From NCBI GenBank assembly GCA_023423795.1, contig JAFAEX010000248.1, positions 60,450 to 124,449 of the forward strand: a stretch of DNA of 64,000 nt, read 5' to 3'. Origin of the DNA: Chloroflexota bacterium (GTDB lineage Bacteria > Chloroflexota > Chloroflexia > Thermomicrobiales > UBA6265). The notes under the pieces were generated by a model. That model was given only the letters and a program-made list of their open reading frames with translations, made no database searches and was not told the DNA's origin. Position 1 is the first letter of the stretch; every line of letters begins with the position of its first letter. This document shows positions 36,899 through 45,308 of this stretch, piece after piece. The position numbers and the translations under genes were made by a program.

Positions 36899-37495
36899 AT
36901 GCTCGCCTGTGCCGTCGCTGCGTTCACGCCGGAATCTCACTTCGCGCACTCCCCTGCCACGCCCACGCCGGACGCTCCTCTACCCGGCCTCTGCACCGCC
37001 GCCCCGCTGGAATTCGACGAACTGAACGCGATCATCGAGCGCGGCGCGGCGACGCCCACAACAGCACGCGCCACCCCGCAGGCCGGGCGCGACGGCGTCG
37101 TTCCGGCAGGAACGCCCGCGCCCACCGACGTCGAGGACGCCGTGCGGGCCGTCGTGCGCGAATACGTCGCCTGCCAGAACGCCGGCGAACTCCTCCGCGC
37201 CTACGCGCTGTACACGGACGACTACCTGGCTCGATTGTTCCTGCGGCAGGGATTGTGGGGACGCGGAACCTACGACGGGCTGGCGACGCCGATGCCCGAC
37301 GACGACCGCGAACCGACGGCGATCCACGACATCCGCGACGTGCGGGTGCTTCCCGACGGCCGCACCGGCGCGACGGTCACGATCGTCTACGCCTCGATCC
37401 CGATGCCGAAGACGTTCTTCTTCACCTTCGTGGAAACAGCCGACGGCTGGGCCATCGACGACATCCTCGGCGAAATCAGCTTCTCGGTCCCCTGA
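36899..37495 (+). CDS. Exported protein with SnoaL/NTF2-like domain, function unknown
   Basis: A 198-residue protein with a short hydrophobic leader (MLACAVAAFTPES) and a Pro/Thr/Ala linker. Residues about 75-198 (VEDAVRAVVREYVACQNAGELLRAYALYTDDYLARLF ... TFFFTFVETADGWAIDDI) have the order of an NTF2-like fold: long helix pair, then curved sheet ending in a tryptophan strand. No catalytic residues are evident. The leader lacks a positive n-region from this ATG; upstream codons in frame encode many Arg (RARRWAGG), so the real start may lie earlier at a non-ATG codon. Confidence 0.65.
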   Translation: MLACAVAAFTPESHFAHSPATPTPDAPLPGLCTAAPLEFDELNAIIERGAATPTTARATPQAGRDGVVPAGTPAPTDVEDAVRAVVREYVACQNAGELLRAYALYTDDYLARLFLRQGLWGRGTYDGLATPMPDDDREPTAIHDIRDVRVLPDGRTGATVTIVYASIPMPKTFFFTFVETADGWAIDDILGEISFSVP

Positions 37496-37527
37496 CGGCG
37501 CTGTCCGGGTCGTTGTCGCATTGCGCG

Positions 37528-37613
37528 TGGTGCCGGGAGCGGGGGTCGAACCCGCACGGCCTTGCGGCCACCAGCTCCTAAGGCTGGCGCGTCTGCCATT
37601 TCGCCACCCCGGC
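37528..37613 (-). tRNA. tRNA-Leu (anticodon UAG)
   Basis: On the minus strand, 5' GCCGGGG pairs with the 3' end before discriminator A and an encoded CCA (37528-37530). The anticodon arm is CCAGC-CTTAGGA-GCTGG, giving anticodon TAG (Leu). The variable arm is long (class II), with stem GGCC/GGCC, and the T arm contains GGTTCGACC. It lies antisense between two plus-strand genes. Confidence 0.95.
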
Positions 37614-37715
37614 CGAAGTATGGGAAGTGTAGCCGCTGCGCCCGGCCGCCGGAAACGGCGCGCGGCATCGCCGAGGCGCGCCCGTCCGTTTGCGCGATTC
37701 GCCACCGCGCCCATT

Positions 37716-37746
37716 GTCATCCCGAGCCTGTCGAGGGATCTCGTCG
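37716..37746. repeat. REP-like element, single arm (copy 4)
   Basis: Only the left arm (gtcatcccgagcctgtc, then gagggatctcgtcg) is present. It lies between the tRNA gene and the aldo/keto reductase gene. The remaining bases of 37614-37934 show no further feature. Confidence 0.75.
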
Positions 37747-37934
37747 CAACTGCCGCGGGCAGGATCGCGCAGCACGCGTGGGTCAACGCCGAATTGCCGG
37801 AGCACCGGGCGGGAGCCGACCCAATCACGATCTTCCATAGCGTGGGCGGTGCGGGCGAACCACGCTCGGAGCCCGATTCCGGTAGGATGCCGGGACCGGA
37901 TACACGACGAATGACGCAGGGGAGCGCGCACGCA

Positions 37935-38900
37935 ATGGGTACCGCCGATGTCACCTGGAAGCCGTTCGGGCAGGCCGGGTTCTCCGTCCCGCCGATCTCG
38001 GTCGGCTGCGCGCCGCTGGGGAACATGCCCGAAACGTTCGCGTACGGCGTGACCGAAGAGGACGCCGTCGCCACCGTGCTGGCAGGCCTGGCGAGCCCGA
38101 TCCCCTACATCGACACGGCGGCCCTGTACGGCGACGGCGAGAGCGAGCGCCGCGTCGGGCTGGCGCTGAAGCAACTCGGTGGTCTGCCGCAGGGCGCGAT
38201 CCTGCAAACAAAACAGGGCCGCGACCCGAAGGACAACGATTACTCCGGCGACACCGTGAAGCGGAGGATGGAGCGGTCGCTCGAACTTCTCGGCGTGGAC
38301 CGGGTCCAGATCGTCTACCTGCACGACCCGGAGTGGACGACCTTCGAGGACGCGATGGCGCCGGGCGGTCCGATCGAGGTGCTGCAGCGCTACAAGGAAC
38401 AGGGTGTCGTCGGCCACCTGGGGGTGGCCGGCGGGCCCATCGCGCTGGAAATCCAGTACGTCGAATCCGGGCTGTTCGACGCGGTCATCACCCACAACCG
38501 CTACACCTTGCTGAACCGCTCGGCCGATCCGCTGCTGACGGTCGCCCACGAGCGCGGCATGGCCGTCCTGAACGCCGCGCCATACGGCAGCGGCATCCTC
38601 GCGAAGGGGCCGGACGCCTACCCGCGCTACGCCTACCAGGAAGCGTCGGGCGAAATGGTCGAGCGCACCCGGCAGATGGCCGCCATCTGCGAGCGCCACG
38701 GGGTACCGCTGGCGGCGGTAGCGCTCCAGTTCTCGACGAACGATCCGCGGATCACCAACACCATCGTCGGCATGAGTCGCCCGGAGCGGATCGAGCAGAC
38801 GCTGGAGTACTTGGCGACGCCGATCCCGCAGGAGTTGTGGGCCGAACTGGCCTCCGTCCCGTTCGACGCCGAAGACCCGGAAGCCAACCGCTGGACGTAG
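37935..38900 (+). CDS. Aldo/keto reductase, AKR15-like (pyridoxal or threo-aldose dehydrogenase type)
   Basis: A 321-residue TIM-barrel oxidoreductase. The catalytic Asp/Tyr are in YIDTAALYGDGESERRVG and Lys in QTKQGRD; a His follows in VYLHDPEW. The residues HNRYTLLNRSADPLL, AAICERHGVPLAAVALQF and IPQELWAEL resemble the group that contains D-threo-aldose dehydrogenase and the Microbacterium luteolum pyridoxal 4-dehydrogenase (AKR15A1, recalled). It could therefore be a second pyridoxal dehydrogenase next to the B6-type locus, or a sugar dehydrogenase of the polyol locus that follows. ATG 37935 is preferred; ATG 37911 is in frame and possible. Confidence 0.78.
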   Translation: MGTADVTWKPFGQAGFSVPPISVGCAPLGNMPETFAYGVTEEDAVATVLAGLASPIPYIDTAALYGDGESERRVGLALKQLGGLPQGAILQTKQGRDPKDNDYSGDTVKRRMERSLELLGVDRVQIVYLHDPEWTTFEDAMAPGGPIEVLQRYKEQGVVGHLGVAGGPIALEIQYVESGLFDAVITHNRYTLLNRSADPLLTVAHERGMAVLNAAPYGSGILAKGPDAYPRYAYQEASGEMVERTRQMAAICERHGVPLAAVALQFSTNDPRITNTIVGMSRPERIEQTLEYLATPIPQELWAELASVPFDAEDPEANRWT

Positions 38901-38932
38901 CGTCCCGTATGGGATCGCACGGACGTAGCGGG

Positions 38933-38966
38933 GCGGGCGGCGCGATTGTGCGCCGCCCGCGTTCCT
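38933..38966 (+). terminator. Probable terminator of the aldo/keto reductase gene
   Basis: An 11-bp perfect stem GCGGGCGGCGC / GCGCCGCCCGC with loop gattgt, followed by GTTCCTT. The T tract is weak. Confidence 0.65.
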
Positions 38967-39207
38967 TCCGGCGCATGCCCGCCGCGCATCGATCCGTCGG
39001 ACGGCGATCCCCGGCCGCATGATGCGGGGTCCGGCTGGTCGAACCGGGCTTCCCTTCACCATCGCCGGGGAGGGACCCTGCCCTCCCCCGCCGGTCCTCG
39101 CGATCGGGCGATGCCGGATGGGCGGCTGCCAGACCGTTCGGAATTCGGGAGGCCACTCGCGTCGCCGCCGGACCCGAGCAGTCGCCCGGCGCGGCCCTTT
39201 GGCATCC

Positions 39208-39481
39208 CCTTTTTCGGTATTTATTCGGCGTTTATTCGGTATTTATTCGGCATATGGGTGGTCGCGGGATGTCGCGTACGTTCGCATGATTTCTACCGAT
39301 CCGGAGTTTGTTCGCTCCCCCCTCCGATACCCGGCGCTCGGAACCCAGTGCCGGACGCGCCTGCCCCGTTTCCACCCTCGAGGCTGGGAGGGGTTGCCGA
39401 AGAAACCCGGTTTCCGCATGTTCATGGGAAAATCGCCGCCGAATAAACGCCGAATCAATACCGAATAAATGCCGAAAAAAA
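39208..39481. repeat. 270-bp element bounded by inverted arrays of an 11-bp unit
   Basis: At 39215-39247 the unit CGGTATTTATT occurs three times in tandem (second copy CGGCGTTTATT), followed by CGGCATA and preceded by TTTTT. At 39442-39474 the same unit appears three times in reverse complement (AATAAACGCCG, AATCAATACCG, AATAAATGCCG), followed by AAAAAAA. The two arrays are mirror images around about 190 bases of ordinary GC-rich DNA. It sits between convergent genes. The gap 38967-39563 otherwise holds only a weak GGGGAGGG/CCCTCCCC palindrome near 39064-39088. Confidence 0.75.
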
Positions 39482-39563
39482 CCCGGCGCGATCGCGGCGC
39501 CCGCCCGCCCGCCGGCAGCGCCGGTTCCGGACCGGTCGGCCGGTTTTCGCGTCACGCGGCAGG

Positions 39564-41168
39564 TCAACCAGTCGCCGACTTCGCGGCGGCGAGCGATCGC
39601 GGCCTGAACGTCTCGATGGTGGCGCGGTAGGAGGCCTTCTCGGCAACCGTCCGCGCGTCGTCCCAGCCGAGGATTCGCCGGGCGACATCGGCGACCGCGT
39701 CGAGCGCGCCGAGCCCCACGTCAGGGTTCAGGCCGATCATGGTGCGGCGCAGCAGGATGTCCGGCAGCGCGCGCGCGCCTTCCCGACGGATGGCCCACGC
39801 GGCTTCGGCGGCGATTGCGCCGGTTGCCGCGTCGATCTCAGCGGCAAGCGCGGGATCGGCATCGGTCAGGGCAAGGACATCGATGGCGCGGGTCCCGTAG
39901 ACGTCGCGGAGATGGCTCGCCATCGGCTCCGGGAGTTTCGAGAGGGACACGGCCGGATCGGTCCCGCGCGCGCCCGGCAGCGGCTCCTCCGCGGTGCGCG
40001 ACGGCGGCGATTGCCGGTCGAGCAGGCCGAGCACCGCGTCGGTGGTCACCTCGGCGAGTTCGCGGTAGGTCGTCAACTTGCCGCCCACGACGGACAGCAG
40101 GCCGGCGGGTCCCCCGTTGCCGCGGTGGTCGCGAACGATATGGCGGCGGGTGATCGCCCCGGCCGCGCCGGCCGGTTGCCACGGCAGCGGCCGGATGCCG
40201 GATTGCGTGTAGCAAACGTCGCCCCACGTCAGCCGCGCCCCCGGAATGACCCGGTTCGTCTCGGCCAGCAGGTAGCCGATTTCGTCGTCGTCCGCTTCCA
40301 CCCGGTCGAGGTCGCCGTCGTAGCGGGTGTCGGTCGTACCGATCAGGTACATCCCGTTCCACGGGACGACGAAATAGGGCCGGCCGTCGCGCCGCGCTTC
40401 GACGTAGAGCGCGTCGGCCGGCGCGCCCGGGAAGGGCTCGACCACGATGTGGCTGCCCTTGGTCCCGCCGATGAGCCGGGTCCGTTCATGTCCTTCGAGG
40501 AGCGCATCGACCCACGGCCCGGCGACGTTGACGACGACCGGGGCGCGCGCGGTCAACGCCTCGCCGGTGAGGCGGTCGGTCGCCTCCACGCCGGCGATCC
40601 TGCCACCTTCGACCAGCAGGCGATCGACCCCGGTGTGCAGCCGGACGGCACAGCCGCGCTCCATCGCATCGACGGCGTTCTCGACCGCCAGCCGCTCGGC
40701 GAACGTCACCTGCCCGTCGTAGTAAAGCGCCGCGCCGCGCAGTCCCTCGCGCGCGAGACCGGGCAAACGCTCTATCGCCTGTTCGCGGGAGAGCATCCGG
40801 TGGCCGGGGAGCGACTTGTCGAACGACAGCGCGTCGTAGGCAACCATCCCGGCCCGGATGAGCAGCGGGCCACGGCGGTCGCCGTCGTAGATCGGGATGG
40901 CGAGCGGCAGCGGCGCGACGAGGTGCGGCGCGATCCGCAGCAGCACCTCGCGCTCGCGCAGCGATTCGCGGACCAGTCCGACCTCGCCGTGTTCGAGGTA
41001 GCGCAATCCTCCGTGGATCAGCCTCGTGGAGGTCGCGGTGGTGCCGGACGCGATGTCGTCCTTGTCGAGCAGCAGCGTGTGCAGCCCGCGCATCGTCGCG
41101 TCGCGCGCGATGCCGGCGCCGTTGATCCCGGCCCCGACGACGATCAGGTCGTAGCGTTCGTCCGCCAC
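39564..41168 (-). CDS. GlpD/EryB-like FAD-dependent polyol-phosphate dehydrogenase
   Basis: A 534-residue flavoprotein of the glycerol-3-phosphate dehydrogenase family. The FAD site is LIVVGAGINGAGIARDATMRG, followed by the family signature SGTTATSTRLIHGGLRYLEHGE. GTTDTRYDGD, SGIRPLP and SVVGGKLTTYRELAE are typical of GlpD. The C-terminal helical domain is present. Next to an FGGY kinase and a SorC regulator it resembles erythritol-phosphate dehydrogenase EryB as much as GlpD. Start is GTG 41168, 5 bases after GGGGGGAA. It follows the zinc dehydrogenase gene by 46 bases on the same strand and is probably co-transcribed. Confidence 0.88.
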   Translation of the reverse strand: MADERYDLIVVGAGINGAGIARDATMRGLHTLLLDKDDIASGTTATSTRLIHGGLRYLEHGEVGLVRESLREREVLLRIAPHLVAPLPLAIPIYDGDRRGPLLIRAGMVAYDALSFDKSLPGHRMLSREQAIERLPGLAREGLRGAALYYDGQVTFAERLAVENAVDAMERGCAVRLHTGVDRLLVEGGRIAGVEATDRLTGEALTARAPVVVNVAGPWVDALLEGHERTRLIGGTKGSHIVVEPFPGAPADALYVEARRDGRPYFVVPWNGMYLIGTTDTRYDGDLDRVEADDDEIGYLLAETNRVIPGARLTWGDVCYTQSGIRPLPWQPAGAAGAITRRHIVRDHRGNGGPAGLLSVVGGKLTTYRELAEVTTDAVLGLLDRQSPPSRTAEEPLPGARGTDPAVSLSKLPEPMASHLRDVYGTRAIDVLALTDADPALAAEIDAATGAIAAEAAWAIRREGARALPDILLRRTMIGLNPDVGLGALDAVADVARRILGWDDARTVAEKASYRATIETFRPRSLAAAKSATG

Positions 41169-41214
41169 CGATTCCCCCCGTGTGCCGCGAACCGGCCCTG
41201 CGCGCTCGCGCGGA

Positions 41215-42255
41215 TCAGGCCGCCGGCGGCACGATCGCGTACTTGACGCCTTCCTGCCGGCCCATTCGTTCCAGCGCCTCGACGACATCGGCCAGCGGCG
41301 CGGAGCCGCTGATGAACTCCTCGGCCGGGACGGCGCCGGACGCCAGCAGGTTCAGCGCCGTTTCCACGTAAAGCGGCGTGTGGTGGAAGACGCCCTTGAT
41401 GGTCAGTTCGCTGTAGTGGAGCAGCACGGTGGAAACCGAGAACGTCGTGCCGCCCTTCGCCCCGCCGAACAGGTTGACGGTGCCGCCCGGCCGCACCATC
41501 TGCACCGTCTTCTCCCAGATCTTGGGCAACCCCACCGCTTCGATCGCCGCGTCCGCGCCACGGCCCTCCGGCGTCAGGGCGCGCACCGCCTCGACCTGGT
41601 CGGGAACGTCGGCGACGTTGACGGTCTGCCACGCGCCCAGTCGCCGCGCCACGGCGAGCCGGATGTCGCTCAGGTCGCTGCAGATCACCTTCGCGCCGCG
41701 CAGCGCCGCCAGCCGGACGAAGAACAACCCGATCGGCCCGGCGCCGTTGACCGCCACCGTGTCGCCGACCGCAATCGGCGTCTCGGCCACGCCATGCACG
41801 GCGCAGGCCAGCGGTTCGACGAGGCAGGCCGCTTCGTCGCTCATCCCCTCCGGGATTTCGTAGAGGTTCTGCTCGACGATGCGCGCCGGCACGACGATGT
41901 ACTCGGCGTAAGCGCCCCACAGGAACTCGAGGTTCTCGCAAAGCGACTGGCGGCCCATCCGGCAATACGGGCAGCGGTTGCACGGCGCGGTATTGGCCGC
42001 CACGACCCGCATGCCCTCTTGCCAGCGGTCGGAAACGCCCTCGCCCACGCCGGCGATCACCCCGGCGAATTCGTGCCCGAACGGCGTCGGCACTTTCTGC
42101 ATGATGGTCGGGTGGCCCCGCCGCCACGTCTTGAGGTCGGTGCCGCAGGTGGTCGCGCGGGTGATCCGCACCAGCACCTCGCCCGGCCCCGGCGCGGGCG
42201 TGGGAATCTCCTCGATCCGGACATCGCCCGGTGCGTAGAACACCGCCGCCTGCAT
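41215..42255 (-). CDS. Zinc-dependent medium-chain alcohol/polyol dehydrogenase
   Basis: A 346-residue MDR enzyme. Catalytic Zn ligands are Cys in TTCGTDLKTW, the GHEFAG His-Glu and the later Glu in LVEPLACAVHG; the structural Zn is held by CNRCPYCRMGRQSLC. NAD binding is by VAVNGAGPIGLFFVRLA, with Asp in CSDLSD, so NAD+ rather than NADP+. It resembles sorbitol/galactitol-phosphate/threonine dehydrogenases; substrate is likely a polyol given the neighbours. ATG 42255 faces the kinase gene divergently, with 163 bases between the starts. Confidence 0.88.
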   Translation of the reverse strand: MQAAVFYAPGDVRIEEIPTPAPGPGEVLVRITRATTCGTDLKTWRRGHPTIMQKVPTPFGHEFAGVIAGVGEGVSDRWQEGMRVVAANTAPCNRCPYCRMGRQSLCENLEFLWGAYAEYIVVPARIVEQNLYEIPEGMSDEAACLVEPLACAVHGVAETPIAVGDTVAVNGAGPIGLFFVRLAALRGAKVICSDLSDIRLAVARRLGAWQTVNVADVPDQVEAVRALTPEGRGADAAIEAVGLPKIWEKTVQMVRPGGTVNLFGGAKGGTTFSVSTVLLHYSELTIKGVFHHTPLYVETALNLLASGAVPAEEFISGSAPLADVVEALERMGRQEGVKYAIVPPAA

Positions 42256-42418
42256 CGCGCCGCACCCTTTCCCTGCACGTCGTTGCACGATCCGGTCATG
42301 CGTGCAGGATCGTAGCCGATCCGGCCGCGTCGTGACCGGCCGCGCGCCGCGAACGTGCCGGACGTGGGAAACTGGCCCCAATCGCTCGACGATGACGCGC
42401 GACAAGGGGCGGCAACGG

Positions 42419-43942
42419 ATGGCGTCCGATCTCGTTCTCGGCATCGATTGCAGCACGACCGCCAGCAAGGCGGTCGCATGGGACGCGGCCGGCACGCCCG
42501 TGGCCGAAGGACGGGCGCCGCTCGACCTGCTGAACCCGCATCCCGGCTGGGGCGAGCAGCGGGCGGACGACTGGTGGACGGCCACCGTCGCGGCGATCCG
42601 GGAGGTGCTGGCGCGGGTCGATCCCGGCCGGATCGCGTGCGTCTGCATCACCCATCAGCGCGAAACGTTCGTTCCCATGCGCGAGGACGGCACGCCGCTT
42701 CGGAACGGCATCCTCTGGCTGGACGAACGCTGCCGCGCCCAACTCGGCGAACTGGACCGGCGCTTCGGCAACGACGCCCTCCACGCGCTCACCGGCCGGC
42801 CGCCGTCGATGACGCAGTCGCTGCCCAAGATGCTCTGGCTAGTGGAGAACGAGCCGGACACGATCCGCGATGCCGATCGGATCGTGGACGTGCACGCCTT
42901 CCTCGTCCACGCGCTGACCGGCGAATGGCGCACCGGGCTCGCCTGCGCCGACCCAATGGGCATCGTCGATATGGCCCGCGGCCAGTGGGCAACCGACGTC
43001 ATCCACGACATCGGCTTGCGGCCGGAGCAGTTCGTCCCCTTGGTCCCGCCAGGCGAGCGCATCGCCTCCGTGTCGCCGGACGGCGCGGCGGCGACCGGGT
43101 TGCGGGCGGGAACGCCGATCGTGGCCGGCGCGGGCGACGGGCAGGCGGCGAGCCTCGGGGCCGGCGTGACCGGGCCGGGCCGGTCCTACGTCAATCTCGG
43201 CACCGCCATCGCCGGGGGAGTCGTCGCCAGGGAGTACCAGACCGACCTCGCCTACCGAACCTGCCAGGGCGCAACGCCGAGCACCTTCGTGCTCGAATCC
43301 GTCCTGCGCGGCGGTACGGCGACGGTGACGTGGTTCATGGACCATTTCGCCGACCCGACCCTCGGAGCGAACCCGTTCGACGCCTACGAAGCGATGGCGG
43401 CGGCGCTGCCGCCGGGCGCGAACGGGCTGCTTCTCGTCCCCTATTGGAACAACGTGATGAACCCCTACTGGGACCCGGCCGCCACCGGGCTGGTCATGGG
43501 GTGGACGGTGGCGCACCGGCGGCACCACCTCTACCGGGCCATCCTCGAAGGGATCGCGTTCGAGCACCGACTGGCGATCGAGGCAATCGTCGCGTCCACG
43601 GGCGAACCGGTGGAGGAGCACGTCGTGCTCGGCGGCGGCGCGCGCAGCCCGCTGTGGCGGCAGGTCCTGTCCGACGTGCTCGCCGCGCCGGTCGTGCTGG
43701 CGCGCACGGCCGACGCCACCAACCTCGGCGCGGGGGTGCTGGCCGCCTACGGCGCGGGGTGGTACCCCGATGTGCCCGCCGCCTCCGCCGCGATGACCGG
43801 CGCTACCGCTGGCCACGAACCGGAACCGAAGCAGTCCGGCCGGTACGACCGGCTGTTCCGGGAGGTTTACAAGCCGCTCTTCCCCGCCGTCCGGCCGCTC
43901 ATGGACCGGTTCACGGAGTTGTGCGAGGAAACAACGTCATAG
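42419..43942 (+). CDS. FGGY-family carbohydrate kinase
   Basis: A 507-residue xylulokinase/glycerol-kinase-fold protein. The N-terminal phosphate loop is LVLGIDCSTTASKAVAWD; the substrate region is WGEQRADDWW with ITHQRETFVP. The second ATP-binding part has AGAGDGQAASLGAGV, the central signature region SYVNLGTAIAGG, and the adenosine motif VLGGGARSPLWRQVLSDVLAAPV. The motif pattern is closer to xylulokinase than to GlpK. It would phosphorylate a sugar or polyol imported by the adjacent ABC system. ATG 42419 matches the homology start; ATG 42392 is possible. Confidence 0.9.
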   Translation: MASDLVLGIDCSTTASKAVAWDAAGTPVAEGRAPLDLLNPHPGWGEQRADDWWTATVAAIREVLARVDPGRIACVCITHQRETFVPMREDGTPLRNGILWLDERCRAQLGELDRRFGNDALHALTGRPPSMTQSLPKMLWLVENEPDTIRDADRIVDVHAFLVHALTGEWRTGLACADPMGIVDMARGQWATDVIHDIGLRPEQFVPLVPPGERIASVSPDGAAATGLRAGTPIVAGAGDGQAASLGAGVTGPGRSYVNLGTAIAGGVVAREYQTDLAYRTCQGATPSTFVLESVLRGGTATVTWFMDHFADPTLGANPFDAYEAMAAALPPGANGLLLVPYWNNVMNPYWDPAATGLVMGWTVAHRRHHLYRAILEGIAFEHRLAIEAIVASTGEPVEEHVVLGGGARSPLWRQVLSDVLAAPVVLARTADATNLGAGVLAAYGAGWYPDVPAASAAMTGATAGHEPEPKQSGRYDRLFREVYKPLFPAVRPLMDRFTELCEETTS

Positions 43943-43976
43943 CGACAGCGGTCTCAACCCGAGTCGCGGCCATCCG

Positions 43977-45002
43977 TCATCCCGAGCGCCCAGAATCGTC
44001 ATGCCGAGCGCCCTCGGCGGCGGCGATGCGGAGCATCTCTCGGGCGCACTCCTCGTCGGTCACGAGCGTGTTGATGAGACCCGCCCGGATCGCGCCAACG
44101 CTGGGCAGCGCCTTCGTCAACCCGTAACCGACGCCGACCCGCACCGGGGCGTTGCGCATCACGTCGGCGGGCACCGCGATCATGCGCTCCTCCAGTTCGA
44201 GCGAGCAGGGCGAGCCGTCGAGCCGGTAGTAACTGCCGCAGATGTCGCCGACCGCCCCCTGGTCGCGGATGAACTCGAGGTCGGCGAGCGTCAGGTAACC
44301 GGCCCGGTAGATGCCCGACCCTTCGGAGATCGCGCCGAGCGACACGAGCATGACGCTGGCGCGCTTGGCCATCTCCAGCGTCTTGCGGATGTGCTGGTCG
44401 CGCAGCAGCCCGGCGCGCACGGCGGGATCGGTGACGACCATCGGCGCGTGGAGGTAGAACACCCGTCCGCCGAGCGTCCGTCCGAGTTTGCCTGCCACCT
44501 GCGCGCCGTCGATGTCCGGGGTCGCCCCGCCGACGCTGCCCATCATCTGCACCACGGTGATGCCGTGCCGCTTGCGCAGGTAGCCGGACGTGACGACGTG
44601 GTAAACCGTGCTGCCCCAGCCCACGCCGACCACGGCGTTGTCGTCGATCCGCTCGTTGAGGAACCGGGCGGCCAGTGCCCCGATGCGCTCCGCCGTACCC
44701 GGCCCGGCCGAGCCGTCGGTGTCGGCCGGGGCGAGGACGAGGCAGTCGTCCAGCCCGAACGTCCGCAGCAGCGCTTCCCGCAGGTCGTGGTGCGTCCCCA
44801 GCGGGTGGTGAATCCGGATCTCGACCAGCCCCAGCCGCCGCGCTTCCTTCAGCATCCGGGACACGTTGGAGCGGGAGACGCCGAGGCCGCGCGCGATCTG
44901 CTCCTGCGTCTGGTCTTCAAGGTAGTATCGCTGGGCGATGTCGGCCAACAGGAGGTGTTCGTCCTCCTCGACCCGGCTCGCCTCAATCCGATCGACGGCC
45001 AT
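43977..45002 (-). CDS. SorC-family sugar/polyol-responsive transcriptional regulator
   Basis: A 341-residue regulator with an N-terminal HTH (YLEDQTQEQIARGLGVSRSNVSRMLKEARRLGLVEI) and a C-terminal sugar-phosphate-binding domain (VVGVGWGSTVYHVV, MGSVGGATPDIDG, FYLHAPMVV, GYGLTKALPSVGAIRAGLINTLVTDEECA split over the last third). The family includes SorC, DeoR of Bacillus and the erythritol regulator EryD. It is transcribed away from the ABC genes and toward the kinase gene's end, sharing a 306-bp region with the ABC operon that it probably controls. Confidence 0.93.
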   Translation of the reverse strand: MAVDRIEASRVEEDEHLLLADIAQRYYLEDQTQEQIARGLGVSRSNVSRMLKEARRLGLVEIRIHHPLGTHHDLREALLRTFGLDDCLVLAPADTDGSAGPGTAERIGALAARFLNERIDDNAVVGVGWGSTVYHVVTSGYLRKRHGITVVQMMGSVGGATPDIDGAQVAGKLGRTLGGRVFYLHAPMVVTDPAVRAGLLRDQHIRKTLEMAKRASVMLVSLGAISEGSGIYRAGYLTLADLEFIRDQGAVGDICGSYYRLDGSPCSLELEERMIAVPADVMRNAPVRVGVGYGLTKALPSVGAIRAGLINTLVTDEECAREMLRIAAAEGARHDDSGRSG

Positions 45003-45183
45003 CGGTGTTCCGTTCCTCGTGCGCGGCCATTTCGCTTCGCGAGTATAGGGATCGCTCGGGGCGAAGTACAGCGGTCTGCACGTTTGCCAGTGAGATCCGT
45101 CGTAAATTCCGCCCACCAGCCCTCGTTCCCACCCAGCAACCCTGTCATTCGCCCGGCGCCGGCACATTCGTGCACGAACCCCG

Positions 45184-45212
45184 TTGACGCGCGGGGTTGC
45201 CCGTGCTAGCGT
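45184..45212 (+). promoter_or_regulatory. Predicted promoter of the sugar ABC operon
   Basis: TTGACG (45184-45189) and TAGCGT (45207-45212) are separated by 17 bases, the same architecture as the gntR promoter at 19644. It lies in the 45003-45308 region between the divergent SorC regulator and ABC permease. No clear SorC operator palindrome could be singled out. Confidence 0.55.
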
Positions 45213-45308
45213 GGCCGCACGTCAGCGCCCTTCAGGCACCAGTGCAACGACGGCACGCGGCGACGTGCGCCCGGCCGTGCACGAGCCGACGGGTTTTCGG
45301 GAGGCCGA

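Noticed and set aside
37528..37613. tRNA gene as the attachment site of a genomic island
   Set aside because: No direct repeat of the tRNA 3' end and no integrase were seen within the window.
39208..39481. Replication origin suggested by A/T-rich tandem units
   Set aside because: No DnaA-box cluster, dnaA, rep or parAB genes nearby; kept only as an unexplained repeat element.
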